Source: Flavobacterium saccharophilum (GTDB lineage Bacteria > Bacteroidota > Bacteroidia > Flavobacteriales > Flavobacteriaceae). From it: a stretch of 64,000 bases of DNA. Of the stretch, positions 1 to 9,243 are shown piece after piece. Made by a program: the position numbers and the translations under genes. The notes under the pieces are model-generated. The model made no database searches. It was not told the DNA's origin and saw only the letters and a list, made by a program, of their open reading frames with translations. The stretch is taken from contig NZ_FRBY01000005.1 in the NCBI RefSeq assembly GCF_900142735.1, forward strand, positions 310,001-374,000. The letters run 5' to 3'. Position 1 is the stretch's first letter. Each line of letters begins with the position of its first letter.

Positions 1-1
1 A

Positions 2-283
2 CAAAACTACTATTGGATGATGGGAGATAATCGCCATAACTCTGAAGACAGTCGTTACTGGGGATATGTTCCGGAAGATCATATTGTAGGGAAACCGGTA
101 TTTATCTGGTTGAGTTGGGATACGAATGGAAAAGGAATCAACAAAATTCGTTGGGACAGAGTTTTCACCACAGTTGATGGTGAAGGACAACCACAATCGT
201 ACTTCAAATATTTCTTAATGGTGCTTGCTGCTTATTTTGTTGGGGAATATTTCTGGAGAAAAAGAAAAGAAAATAAAGCATAA
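2..283 (+). CDS. lepB: Signal peptidase I, C-terminal fragment
   Basis: This is the last 93 or so codons of type I signal peptidase, the membrane enzyme that cleaves N-terminal signal peptides from exported proteins. The reading frame is open back to base 2, so the gene starts outside the window and the ATG at 17 is internal. The fragment has the family box E motif GDNRHNSEDSRYWG, followed by VP. The catalytic Ser and Lys lie in the missing part. A hydrophobic stretch (YFLMVLAAYFVGEYFW) followed by a basic tail suggests an extra C-terminal membrane segment. A WbqC-family gene follows in the same direction, an order I recall as common in flavobacteria. Family assignment is secure. Confidence 0.95.
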   Translation, partial: QNYYWMMGDNRHNSEDSRYWGYVPEDHIVGKPVFIWLSWDTNGKGINKIRWDRVFTTVDGEGQPQSYFKYFLMVLAAYFVGEYFWRKRKENKA

Positions 284-300
284 AAAAATAGTTATTTTAG

Positions 301-353
301 TTTCAGGTTTCAAGTTTCAAGTTCATACAAAACCTGAAACTTGAAACCTGAAA
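301..353. repeat. Inverted repeat, TTTCAGGTTTCAAG family
   Basis: Two arms (301-323 and 331-353) are reverse complements with one mismatch, separated by 7 bases. The same sequence recurs near 27168, 43211 and 54790, always between genes. It could fold into an RNA hairpin between lepB and the WbqC gene, but there is no strong U-tract, so a terminator role is uncertain. Confidence 0.85.
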
Positions 354-371
354 CGTTTAAACAAAAAAGTC

Positions 372-986
372 ATGAATTCGTTATTACTTCCTACTTATTT
401 TCCATCGATTAGCCACTTTGCAGTTATGGCTCAATCTGAAAATATTACTTTTGAAATGGAAGATAATTTTCAAAAACAAACGAACAGAAACCGTACCTAT
501 ATCTATAGTCCAAACGGTATTCAGTTATTAAACATTCCTGTTAAACATTCTAAAACATTGCATCAAAAAACAAAAGATGTTTTAATTGAAAATGAATTTG
601 ACTGGCAAAAACAGCATTTTAAATCTTTAGAAGCGGGCTACAGAAGTTCGCCTTTTTTTGAATTCTTTGAAGATGATATTCGACCTGTTTTCGAAAAGAA
701 ACATACTTTTTTAATGGATTTAAATATGGAAGTTTTGGACATTCTTACCAAATGTTTGAGAATGAAACTAGAATTCAGCAAAACAACCGAATATTTTATG
801 GAAGCAGAAAACATTTCTGATTTCAGATATTTAGCCAATGGTAAAAAAGACCCGAATTCTTTCGAAAAATATCCACAAGTTTTTGATGACAAACATGGTT
901 TTATAAACAACCTGAGTGTTTTGGATTTGCTTTTTAATGAAGGTAAATTCGCTATGGATTATTTAAAAAACCAAAAGATACTTTAG
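372..986 (+). CDS. WbqC family protein
   Basis: The 204-residue product matches the WbqC-like family. Members occur in polysaccharide and glycolipid loci and next to housekeeping genes in Bacteroidota, and their reaction is not well defined. Family-like features are the N-terminal LLPTYFPSISHFAVMAQ segment, a basic middle region, and a C-terminal FRYLANGKKDP...YPQVFDDKHGF...LSVLDLLFNEG block. No signal peptide or membrane span is seen, so it is probably cytoplasmic. It lies 88 bases downstream of lepB, separated by an inverted repeat. The name is a family label only; I assign no specific substrate. Confidence 0.85.
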   Translation: MNSLLLPTYFPSISHFAVMAQSENITFEMEDNFQKQTNRNRTYIYSPNGIQLLNIPVKHSKTLHQKTKDVLIENEFDWQKQHFKSLEAGYRSSPFFEFFEDDIRPVFEKKHTFLMDLNMEVLDILTKCLRMKLEFSKTTEYFMEAENISDFRYLANGKKDPNSFEKYPQVFDDKHGFINNLSVLDLLFNEGKFAMDYLKNQKIL

Positions 987-1057
987 CCAATCTTACAGAA
1001 AGTCTAAAGCATCTTTTTCAATTTAACTAATTTAACCCAATTCTTTTTTTTAATCAA

Positions 1058-2266
1058 TTAAGACTTACTTAGTCTATACATTAAAACGCCATGTGGTTCT
1101 AATGTTGCTTTAAGTTCTTTGGCTGTTGTTCCTGCATTTTTTTTGCTCCAAACGTCAAAAAGGTTATACGAAACGTTTTTATCCAGCGAATATTTATAGA
1201 TCTCATCAACAATATTTTCTTTACTCCAGTCAAAAGTTATTGCCTTAGATTCTGTTTTTCTATTGATAAAGCAAATAGCCCAATCTCCATTTTTAAGTGG
1301 TTTACACCAAACCTGCAAACCATCTTTATCCAAATATCTAAAACCCTGAATTCCTAATGAATCCTGATCTACTGCTAGGACATCTTTATTAGTCAATATT
1401 TCAAGCGTTTGCTTACTCATTTTTCTGATATCGTTACCGGCCATAAGCGGAGCTGCCATCATACTCCATAGCGAAAAATGAGCTTTGTCTTCATTATAAG
1501 TCATACCATTACCCACTTCTAACATATCGGGATCATTCCAATGACCAGGTCCCGAATATTTACGAAGATTAGACTGCAAGTCAGCAATATGCATTACGCT
1601 TAACGAATTCCACGTTCCTTCATCGTGAACCGAATCAAAAATTTGATAAATATCTTCGGTTGTACGCCACATTTGACCAATACCTTCTCCCCATTCCCAC
1701 GGTTTATTTACACCCCATTCACAAATACTAAAAACGATTGGCCTTTCCGTTTTCTTCAAGGCATTACTCATAGTTTGATACGCTTCTTTTGCATTAATTC
1801 CTGTAGTAAAACACCAGTCATACTTTAAAAAATCAATATCCCATGCCGCATAATTTCTTGCGTCCTGATACTCATATCCGCGAGTTCCCGGGTATTTTTG
1901 ACAGGTCATCGTTCCGGCGCAATTATACATTCCGAATTTCAATCCTTTAGAATGTACATAATCAGCAACAAACTTCATTCCGCGTGGAAATTTTTGTGGA
2001 TCCGGAACCAAATTTCCTTCTTTATCTCTTTCCATTGCCATCCATCCATCATCAAGAACAAGATAAATATAACCCGCATCTTTCATTCCGGATGACACTA
2101 ATATATCTGCCGTTTCCATTACCATTTTCTCACTAATGTCCGTATGAAAAGTATTCCAGCTATTCCAACCCATAGGCGGAGTCAATAACAAATTCTCTTT
2201 ATTTTGCGCTTGAAGTGTCATACAAAAAACACTTATCCCTGTTAGTATCCAATTATTAATTTTCAT
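1058..2266 (-). CDS. Alpha-galactosidase, glycoside hydrolase family 27
   Basis: The 402-residue protein begins with a signal peptide (to about residue 21) and continues with a GH27 (beta/alpha)8 barrel starting at TPPMGWNSWN. Retaining GH27 enzymes remove terminal alpha-galactose or alpha-N-acetylgalactosamine. The nucleophile Asp is in KYDWC (about D150) and the acid/base Asp in WRTTEDI (about D205). Other family blocks are LDDGW and GPGHWNDPDMLEVGN. A C-terminal beta domain fits the length. It starts 29 bases after the S37 peptidase gene and is probably co-transcribed with it. That partner is odd for a galactosidase and suggests a glycoprotein substrate, which is inference. Confidence 0.93.
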   Translation of the reverse strand: MKINNWILTGISVFCMTLQAQNKENLLLTPPMGWNSWNTFHTDISEKMVMETADILVSSGMKDAGYIYLVLDDGWMAMERDKEGNLVPDPQKFPRGMKFVADYVHSKGLKFGMYNCAGTMTCQKYPGTRGYEYQDARNYAAWDIDFLKYDWCFTTGINAKEAYQTMSNALKKTERPIVFSICEWGVNKPWEWGEGIGQMWRTTEDIYQIFDSVHDEGTWNSLSVMHIADLQSNLRKYSGPGHWNDPDMLEVGNGMTYNEDKAHFSLWSMMAAPLMAGNDIRKMSKQTLEILTNKDVLAVDQDSLGIQGFRYLDKDGLQVWCKPLKNGDWAICFINRKTESKAITFDWSKENIVDEIYKYSLDKNVSYNLFDVWSKKNAGTTAKELKATLEPHGVLMYRLSKS

Positions 2267-2295
2267 AATCTTCCTTTTTTTTATTTTAGTTTTAG

Positions 2296-3585
2296 TTAGT
2301 TCTTTTTTTCAGCCAACCATCTGGAAAGTGTTTCCATGATAAGTGCTTTATCCTTTTCAGGAAAATCTTTCACCCTCGTTTTATGACTTCCTGTTGGAAG
2401 AACCATTTTCAGAGCATCCAGTTTTGGACCTGGTTTTGGTGCACAAGAAAACCATGTATCGTAACCTCCATAGATGTACAAAATTTTATCTCCTTTATTT
2501 TCTACATATTTCCGAACGTCTTTAATGTATTGAGAATTATATCTTATTACGACTCCCTTTGGCGCAAAGCGATCATTGGAGGTGCTTTTTACTATTTGTA
2601 GCAAATCTGCTACCGGTGAAAGGTCGAAACCATAATATCCTAATTCGCTTAAATGCTGATAATAAGATGGCAGATCATTAAAATAGGTTTGATCATTGTA
2701 CGTCCTCAGACCAACTATAACATTCAAATAATCAAACAATTCTTTTGGAGAAGCCGATACTGGCGGAATTTCATTACAATGCCCGCCCCATTGCCAAAAA
2801 GAAAAAGGAAATTCTAAAACAGCATATTCTAAAGCTTCGCCATACGGAACTTCTGTAAAACTCATTTTATTTGCTGTTGCATAGTGCTGAAACTCTTGTA
2901 AAACTGCTTCTCTATTTCCTAAAATGGCTCTTTGAAATGCAGTAATCTTATCTCTGCATTCTGTAGTACCAATAGTTCTCGTATGGTTTATTGTTCTTGG
3001 ATCTTCGGTCGAATCAATTAAAGGAGCAACGTAAGGCATTGCCACATCGACATCATTTGGATATTTTGATTTATAGATCAGCGCCGTTTCTCCTCCTTTA
3101 CTAATTCCTGTCGATATCCATTTACCAGTATACAATTGTTTTAATTTCATTACAATATGATGATAATCTGCAATGGCCTGATCGTTCGTTAAATATTCCC
3201 AAGGAAGTGGTTCCGGTCTTGATTTTCCGTAAAAGCGATATTCAACCGCAATTTGATTTGCGTTTAATAGTTTGCTCACTTCACTTCTAGTATTTCCTGT
3301 ATTATAACCATGTGTTTCGATAACCATTGGTTTATTAAAATCAAGATGAGACAGATACATATAATGTTTAAAGCTTCCGTTCTGATGATTTTTATGATCT
3401 AACGGTTCGTTTAAAATCAACTGATAGGATTCTGAATAACCTTCTAAGTTTTCTATGGCAGTAATTTCAGCTTTAGGAAATAATTCTGTTAGCTTTTGAA
3501 ATAAAATTGATGCGGTCTGCGCTGAACCATAATAAGGGTTCAAGACGATGACCGCTAAAAGTAGTAAGCGTTGTATTCTTTTCAT
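2296..3585 (-). CDS. Secreted S37-family prolyl aminopeptidase
   Basis: This 429-residue protein has an N-terminal signal peptide ending near SAQ (residue 23) and resembles the PS-10/S37 peptidase family. The characterised Streptomyces member is a prolyl tri/tetrapeptidyl aminopeptidase. The nucleophile elbow is TGISKGGET (about S162). Candidate acid and His residues are in YGGYDTWF and GSHKTR near the C-terminus. It would act outside the cytoplasm, removing short Pro-containing peptides. It faces the M24 peptidase gene across a 245-base control region holding a GATACTATATTA motif, and leads a two-gene unit with the GH27 enzyme. The family call is good; proline specificity is inferred from the family and context. 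Confidence 0.85.
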   Translation of the reverse strand: MKRIQRLLLLAVIVLNPYYGSAQTASILFQKLTELFPKAEITAIENLEGYSESYQLILNEPLDHKNHQNGSFKHYMYLSHLDFNKPMVIETHGYNTGNTRSEVSKLLNANQIAVEYRFYGKSRPEPLPWEYLTNDQAIADYHHIVMKLKQLYTGKWISTGISKGGETALIYKSKYPNDVDVAMPYVAPLIDSTEDPRTINHTRTIGTTECRDKITAFQRAILGNREAVLQEFQHYATANKMSFTEVPYGEALEYAVLEFPFSFWQWGGHCNEIPPVSASPKELFDYLNVIVGLRTYNDQTYFNDLPSYYQHLSELGYYGFDLSPVADLLQIVKSTSNDRFAPKGVVIRYNSQYIKDVRKYVENKGDKILYIYGGYDTWFSCAPKPGPKLDALKMVLPTGSHKTRVKDFPEKDKALIMETLSRWLAEKKN

Positions 3586-3637
3586 TTTTAAGGTTTAATT
3601 GAATTTTTAAAAATACAGGCATTAGAATTCTCCATCC

Positions 3638-3649
3638 GATACTATATTA
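3638..3649. promoter_or_regulatory. Candidate AraC operator, site A
   Basis: GATACTATATTA lies between the divergent S37 and M24 peptidase genes. It is identical to site B (17677-17688) and differs by one base from site C (9028-9039). On the minus strand a weak -7-like box TATTTTTA (3608-3615) lies exactly 22 bases away toward the S37 gene, the same spacing as at site C. Related AT-rich half-sites follow, ending in TTTAAGC as at site B. Confidence 0.5.
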
Positions 3650-3711
3650 TCTGTAAATTATCCTATTTTACCTAGTTTAAGCTAAAATATCACTATGATA
3701 AAATATTGACT

Positions 3712-3719
3712 TAATTTTG
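3712..3719 (+). promoter_or_regulatory. Candidate -7 promoter box of the M24 peptidase gene
   Basis: TAATTTTG matches the Bacteroidota -7 consensus TAnnTTTG and is identical to the boxes before the M43 gene and the hydroxyproline operon. No good TTG lies 17-23 bases upstream, which would fit an activator-dependent promoter. It implies a leader of about 105 bases. Confidence 0.45.
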
Positions 3720-3830
3720 TTCCAAAACCAAAGAATTCATGATAAATCCTGAAATCTTTAATACATTTAATTCAACATTAAGATTAACTACTCACTGAAA
3801 GAAATATAATAAACTTAAAAAAACAAAAAG

Positions 3831-5051
3831 ATGACAATTGGAGTTGGCGGATCTACCGCAAAAGCAGAACTGGAAAAAATACAAAACATGACACTGAATG
3901 TAAAAGCCATTCAGCCAGAAGAATACCAAACGCGGATTCAGAAAGCAGTGTCAATTATGAAAGAAACAGGTGTTAAATCTTTATATCTTAATGCCGGAAC
4001 TAATTTGTATTATTTTACAGGAACCAAATGGAGTGCTTCTGAAAGAATGGTTGGTGCACTATTATCTGAAGATGGCAGTTTAGAATATATTGTTCCGAAA
4101 TTTGAAGAAGGAACTTTTAAAAAATTTATGCAAATAGAAGGCAAAATTAATTGCTGGGAAGAACATGAATCTCCGTCTATTTTATTTGGAAAAATATTGC
4201 ACAGCAAAAACATCCATGCCGGTAAAATTGCTTTGGATGAATCTGCAGCTTATTTTTTAATTGATGCCATAACCAAAGCCAATTCAAATTATGATTTTGA
4301 AAATGCCCAACCCATTACTACCGGATGCCGTATTCAGAAGTCAGAGAATGAAATTGCTATTATTCAGCAGGCAAAAGAAATCACTATGGTAGTTCAAAGA
4401 GCTGCCGCACGTATTTTATATCCCGGAATAAAAGCTGAAACAGTCGTTGACTTTATTAATCAGGCGCACATTAAGGCTGGAATTTCTTCTGGCTCTTATT
4501 TTTGTATTGTATTATTTGCTGATGACTCACAATATCCACATGGTGTAACTACGCCACAAGATTTAAAGGACAATGATATCGTATTAATTGACACAGGCTG
4601 TCGCTTAGAAGGTTATTTGTCTGATATTACCAGAACTTATGTGTATGGGACACCAACGGAAGCCCATATAAAAATTTGGAATTTAGAGAAAGCCGCTCAA
4701 AAAGCAGCTTTTGATGCTGCACAATTAGGAGCAACTTGCGGTTCGGTAGATGACGCAGCCAGAAAAGTAATTGCAGAAGGTGGATTGAGTCCTGATTATG
4801 AACTTCCGGGATTACCTCATCGTGTTGGTCATGGAACAGGATTAGACATCCATGAACATCCTTATTTAGTAAGAGGCAGTGCTACTGTTTTACAAGAAGG
4901 AATGGTGGTAAGTAATGAGCCAATGCTTTGTATTCCGGGACAATTTGGAATTCGTCATGAAGATCATTTTTACATGACAGCAAATGGTCCCAAATGGTTC
5001 ACTACCCCAATGCACAGCATTGACAATCCGTTTGGGATTGATGTAGCGTAA
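3831..5051 (+). CDS. M24 aminopeptidase P / prolidase-family peptidase
   Basis: The 406-residue protein is a 'pita-bread' metallopeptidase of the kind that cleaves Xaa-Pro bonds. An N-terminal creatinase-like domain covers about residues 30-165 and the catalytic domain the rest. All five metal ligands are visible: D254 (DTGCR), D265 (SDITRT), H334 (RVGHGTGLDIHE), E363 (SNEP) and E377 (RHEDH). No signal peptide is present, so it is probably cytoplasmic. It could split Xaa-Pro or Xaa-Hyp dipeptides and so feed the hydroxyproline pathway at 12.7-17.6 kb. The first ATG is preferred, although M20 (base 3888) is possible. A bidirectional terminator follows. Confidence 0.9.
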   Translation: MTIGVGGSTAKAELEKIQNMTLNVKAIQPEEYQTRIQKAVSIMKETGVKSLYLNAGTNLYYFTGTKWSASERMVGALLSEDGSLEYIVPKFEEGTFKKFMQIEGKINCWEEHESPSILFGKILHSKNIHAGKIALDESAAYFLIDAITKANSNYDFENAQPITTGCRIQKSENEIAIIQQAKEITMVVQRAAARILYPGIKAETVVDFINQAHIKAGISSGSYFCIVLFADDSQYPHGVTTPQDLKDNDIVLIDTGCRLEGYLSDITRTYVYGTPTEAHIKIWNLEKAAQKAAFDAAQLGATCGSVDDAARKVIAEGGLSPDYELPGLPHRVGHGTGLDIHEHPYLVRGSATVLQEGMVVSNEPMLCIPGQFGIRHEDHFYMTANGPKWFTTPMHSIDNPFGIDVA

Positions 5052-5075
5052 ATTTTATTTTATTTTAGGTCAATT

Positions 5076-5107
5076 AAAAAGGGGAAACGCTATCGTTTCC
5101 CCTTTTT
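5076..5107. terminator. Bidirectional intrinsic terminator
   Basis: A 9-bp GC-containing stem (GGGGAAACG / CGTTTCCCC) with a CTAT loop is flanked by A5 on one side and T5 on the other. It sits between the convergent M24 and M43 genes and can serve both. Confidence 0.93.
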
Positions 5108-5126
5108 AATAGTAACCAAACTATAA

Positions 5127-8100
5127 TTATTTAACCAATAACTTTTTACTTGCAGTGAAGCTTCCATCGGTAGCAACTACTATATAAAATCCTTTTCTTA
5201 AGCGATGAACCGGGTAAGAAGTTACGTTTTCTACCACATCAACAACAACACCCGTACTATCATAAATTGTTATTTTTATAACAGATGTGTTCAGATTAGA
5301 AAAATTGAAGTTCACTATATCTGAAGCAGGATTTGGATACATTGAAAATGATTTTGTAAAATCCTTCTGATCTGCTCCCGCGCTTCCGTTTTGTAAATCA
5401 ATAGTCAAAGGCGCACTCCAGTCGCTTATTTCAGTGGCATTTTTTGCTCTTACTCTAAACTGATAAACTGTTTGCGTTCCTTGTTTTGGAATCCATAAAT
5501 AATAAATCGTTGAAGTTCCAAAGGTTGTCCAGCCTGTTGCTGCATTATTCAATTGCACTTCATAACTTGTTGCATTTGAAACGGTATTCCATGAAGCATA
5601 AAATCCTGTAGCATAAACTCCCGAATTCCCAATATTGGCTGGCGTTGCCAATGTTACCGGATTTGGTGGTCTCACTGTTCCGGAAACTACCGTGTAATCT
5701 TCGACTTCTCCGTCAGTAATATTTCCGCAAGCAGATGGATTTGAATAATATTTCATCACAATGCGCATTCTTGTTGATCCTGTAAAAGCAAGCGCTGTAA
5801 AACTACCCGTCGCTGTTCCGTTTGAAGAAATTCCATCAATAACTTTTTCTGATGGATCAAAAACATTGTTTTTATTGTAATCAATCCAGATTCCCCAATA
5901 TTCCAAATAAGCATCACCTGAAAAACCAGGTGTCAGACTTACATTAGTAACTGAACTTGGATTTAAGGTTACAACTTTGGAAGTATAATCAGCATAACCT
6001 GCTGTATCTTTACCCGAAGCGTTAGTAAAACTTCCAATAGTTACTGAATTAATGTACTCGTATTTATTATCTGACTGTGTTGTACAATAAGATGAATTTG
6101 AGGTAATTGTTGCAGAAACTTCATTAGAATAAGCAGAATAAATAGTATTTGCTTTTGCACGAACTTTATATTTATAAGTGTTTCCGGCTGTTAAACCTGT
6201 ATTTGTATAAGTTAATGCTGTACCAGGCAATGTTACTATTTCGGTAAAAATATTATCAGTACCTGCTCTCTCAATTACAATATTTGTAGCATTTGCAGCA
6301 TTATTTACCCATGTTAATTGTACTTCTAAATTTGTATTATTAGCAGTTGCCGTTAAACTTGTTGGTGCTAAAACGGTTGTACCAGTTTGCGTTCCTGCCA
6401 GAATTAATTCGTTAGGTTTTGTATTGTATGCAAAATCTAAAACAGTATAACCAACTCCACCTGCTTCTACTTTTACATGCATCCAGCCGTAACAGGTACG
6501 CCCTCTGCTTGTATATTCAAATCCTACATATCCTGTTTTATTATCCCAGGCTATGTAAGTTGCTGTTCTCAAATCTAATTGATCAGGATATGCACCCGGA
6601 GTTACAAAGTTACTTGATGCACCAATTGCTGTGCCTTCGTTAATTAAGGTAATATTTCTGGTTCCTGCCTGGCCAACTAATCGTTTACCATACGTTTCCA
6701 TTTTTAAAGCTGCAGCTGCATATTGCCACACTCCATACTCCGTATTATCTCCAATTGCCAAATCAAAATACTGCCATGTTTGTGCAGCCGAAGCAACATA
6801 ATCAGGATTGTTTACATAAACTACTCCGTAAGGCGCTTCAAATTTCAGATTGATTGTTTTTGAAACACTATCCAATGTCGCAATTCCACCTGTAATGGCA
6901 GCATCTTTAAAAGTGATTACCACAGCAGCATCATTTGTTGGAGTATTTGCTGTTGCTTTACCAGTAAAAGAAACCACTACTTTATTATTTCCCTGAAGTG
7001 TTAATACAGTTGTTAATCCAGAAGGTGTTCCCGTTACTGTAAAATCAGTTCCTGGGGTTAAAGTTCCTGAGGTTTTAGTAAATGTTCCATTGTTTGTCGA
7101 TAATGAAATTGTACTTGTTGTTGCAAAACCACCATCATTTGCATCTGTTTCATACAAAGTACTATCAGATAATACGACAGCTGTTTTCGCTGTCATTCCG
7201 GTATAAATTGGTGTATTGGGTTGTGTATTATAAGCATATTCAGAAATTGTAAAAGCATCACCATTTGCTGCAACATCAACTTTAAACCATCCATAACAAG
7301 TTTGTCCGTCAATTTGGTATTCAAAACCTACATAACCCGATTTCCCTTCCCAAGCTGTATAACTTGCCGCTCTCAGATCTAACTGATTAGGATACGCTCC
7401 TGGAGCTGTCATGTTGCTCGCTGGACCCACTGCTACATTTTGTCCTAATAACGAAATATTTCTTGTCCCACTTTCGCAAACTAACTTTTTGCCATATGTT
7501 TCAATTTTTAGTGCATTTGCAACATAACGCCATCCTCCAAATGAAGTATCATCTCCTTTTGCTATTTCAAAAGCTTTCCATGTTAAAGCCGAAGAGATAC
7601 TAACGTTTGGCATATCAACAAAAAATATCCCGTATGGATCTGTAAATTTCAAATTGAAAAATATAGCTGTACATGACAAACCTGTAGTTCCACCGGTGAA
7701 AGCCGCTGGTAAAAAGGTAATTCCGGCAGTTGTATTTTGAGCCGCGGCATGATTAGTCGCTTTCCCTGAAAGTGTTACGGTTACTTGTCCGTTTGTATTC
7801 ACGGTAACTACTGGTGTAATTCCAGCCGGGAAAGTATGTGTAAAATGAGTTCCGGCTGTCATCGTTCCTGAGCTAAGTGCAAAGGTTTTGCTTCCGCCAA
7901 TTGTTATTACTGATGCCGAATCAAATGCTCCGTCATTTATAACCGTTTCTTTAAAAGTGGTTGCATTGGCAACTAAACTACTTTCTATTGCGTTTACACC
8001 AGTATCAATTAAATTTTGAGGTTGCCAAAGGGTAATTCTGGCTGGATGTTGTAAAGCTGCCAACATTCTGTCGATTTGGCCCTGTGTGTACATTTTGTAA

Positions 8101-8972
8101 CAACCCTGTGCTCCATTATATCCCATGTAATTTTCAAAATTTACCTTATCTCCGGTACAATTTGTTCCAGGTGTACAGGCAAGCGTGTGTAAACCATCTT
8201 CAGCTGGTGTATCATCAACTTCATCCGTTCCGGAACACCCACCTTCAAAAGTGTGAATCAGGTTCATAAAGTGACCAAACTCATGTGTTAGTGTTGCAGA
8301 AAATTCTTTGCTATAAGAGTTATCATAAAGATACGCTCCATTAAATACAACACGCGCTGTATTATTGGCCGTCATATCGGAATTTGGATACCATGCAACT
8401 CCTGAATTATTGAAAACGCCCTCGTTATACAAATCATTCTGAATGTACACGTTCATGTATTTTGTGTTATCCCAGGCATCTGCAGCAATTTGATCATCAT
8501 AACCACCTCCATTTCCATAACCATTTTTAGCAGGATGAAAAACGACACCTGTGGTGCATCCTCCGTTAGGATCTTTTTTGGCTAGTTTAAATTCGACTTT
8601 CAATGTTCCTCTTCTTGCCTGAAAAAAAGATTCTACTGTTTGATAATCTGCATTTAATCCATTGAAATCATCATTTAATTGAGCTAAATGATTTACAATC
8701 TTTTCGTAAGTAACGGTTTTTCCACTTTGAACATCACCATAAATATGAAAAACCACGGGAATTGTGTAAGTAACCCCAGCTTCTTTTGAAGTCTTACTTT
8801 TACGCTGCAATGCAAACTTTTTTGTAAAAGCATCAAATTCTTTTTTTTCTTTAAGTGAATTCGGGTTAGACCGATACACTTTAGCGTTTTCTTCTGTCGT
8901 CCGGCAAGGAAGCCCTTGCGCACTCATTTTTACTATCGTAAAAAATAGTAGGATAAGTAATTTTATTTTCAT
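5127..8972 (-). CDS. Secreted M43 (pappalysin/cytophagalysin-like) metalloprotease with T9SS sorting domain
   Basis: The 1281-residue protein has a signal peptide (to about residue 19). Its M43 catalytic domain carries the zinc motif HEFGHFMNLIH (H230, E231, H234, H240), VDDTP, and a Met-turn at NYMGY (about M283). Two tandem homologous modules follow (about 325-600 and 603-865), each with a Calx-beta-like part and a part containing AYPxQLDLR, YVGFEY and TCYGW. Next come a fibronectin-III domain, a GEVEDYTV (GEVED) domain and a second fibronectin-III domain. The tail from SMYPNPASD to KKLLVK is a type A sorting domain for the type IX secretion system. It is probably an extracellular endoprotease that starts breakdown of a structural protein. 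The promoter region carries motif site C. Confidence 0.93.
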   Translation of the reverse strand: MKIKLLILLFFTIVKMSAQGLPCRTTEENAKVYRSNPNSLKEKKEFDAFTKKFALQRKSKTSKEAGVTYTIPVVFHIYGDVQSGKTVTYEKIVNHLAQLNDDFNGLNADYQTVESFFQARRGTLKVEFKLAKKDPNGGCTTGVVFHPAKNGYGNGGGYDDQIAADAWDNTKYMNVYIQNDLYNEGVFNNSGVAWYPNSDMTANNTARVVFNGAYLYDNSYSKEFSATLTHEFGHFMNLIHTFEGGCSGTDEVDDTPAEDGLHTLACTPGTNCTGDKVNFENYMGYNGAQGCYKMYTQGQIDRMLAALQHPARITLWQPQNLIDTGVNAIESSLVANATTFKETVINDGAFDSASVITIGGSKTFALSSGTMTAGTHFTHTFPAGITPVVTVNTNGQVTVTLSGKATNHAAAQNTTAGITFLPAAFTGGTTGLSCTAIFFNLKFTDPYGIFFVDMPNVSISSALTWKAFEIAKGDDTSFGGWRYVANALKIETYGKKLVCESGTRNISLLGQNVAVGPASNMTAPGAYPNQLDLRAASYTAWEGKSGYVGFEYQIDGQTCYGWFKVDVAANGDAFTISEYAYNTQPNTPIYTGMTAKTAVVLSDSTLYETDANDGGFATTSTISLSTNNGTFTKTSGTLTPGTDFTVTGTPSGLTTVLTLQGNNKVVVSFTGKATANTPTNDAAVVITFKDAAITGGIATLDSVSKTINLKFEAPYGVVYVNNPDYVASAAQTWQYFDLAIGDNTEYGVWQYAAAALKMETYGKRLVGQAGTRNITLINEGTAIGASSNFVTPGAYPDQLDLRTATYIAWDNKTGYVGFEYTSRGRTCYGWMHVKVEAGGVGYTVLDFAYNTKPNELILAGTQTGTTVLAPTSLTATANNTNLEVQLTWVNNAANATNIVIERAGTDNIFTEIVTLPGTALTYTNTGLTAGNTYKYKVRAKANTIYSAYSNEVSATITSNSSYCTTQSDNKYEYINSVTIGSFTNASGKDTAGYADYTSKVVTLNPSSVTNVSLTPGFSGDAYLEYWGIWIDYNKNNVFDPSEKVIDGISSNGTATGSFTALAFTGSTRMRIVMKYYSNPSACGNITDGEVEDYTVVSGTVRPPNPVTLATPANIGNSGVYATGFYASWNTVSNATSYEVQLNNAATGWTTFGTSTIYYLWIPKQGTQTVYQFRVRAKNATEISDWSAPLTIDLQNGSAGADQKDFTKSFSMYPNPASDIVNFNFSNLNTSVIKITIYDSTGVVVDVVENVTSYPVHRLRKGFYIVVATDGSFTASKKLLVK

Positions 8973-8997
8973 GTTTGTTTGTTTTTTTTGTTAACAT

Positions 8998-9005
8998 CAA
9001 AATTA
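8998..9005 (-). promoter_or_regulatory. Candidate -7 promoter box of the M43 protease gene
   Basis: On the minus strand this reads TAATTTTG, a perfect TAnnTTTG box 25 bases before the start codon. There is no TTG at the usual distance upstream. Instead the GATACTATGTTA motif (site C) begins after a 22-base gap, a position suited to an activator. Confidence 0.5.
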
Positions 9006-9027
9006 TCAAGAAAGACCTTACTTCATT

Positions 9028-9039
9028 GATACTATGTTA
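9028..9039. promoter_or_regulatory. Candidate AraC operator, site C
   Basis: GATACTATGTTA differs from sites A and B by one base. It lies just upstream of the M43 protease promoter in the same orientation relative to that gene as site A has to S37 and site B to the hydroxyproline operon. Confidence 0.45.
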
Positions 9040-9189
9040 CTTAAAAACAATACATAATTAACAGCTTTTTAACCTTAAAAAAACATAATTCTAAAAAACC
9101 AAACACCTTAACTAAGGATTTACAAGTAAATAGAGATATTTTTTTAACAAAAAACCAATCTCATTAAAAGACATTCAAGAAAACAAAAA

Positions 9190-9219
9190 GGGAGAATTTC
9201 TTTATGCAGAAATTCTCCC
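9190..9219 (-). terminator. Intrinsic terminator of the hydroxyproline operon
   Basis: An 11-bp perfect stem GGGAGAATTTC / GAAATTCTCCC encloses an 8-base loop. On the minus strand it is followed by CTTTTTGTTTT. It lies 24 bases past the DPP-IV stop codon and marks the end of the six-gene operon. Confidence 0.88.
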
Positions 9220-9243
9220 TCTTAATTCTCTTTTTAAAGAGTA

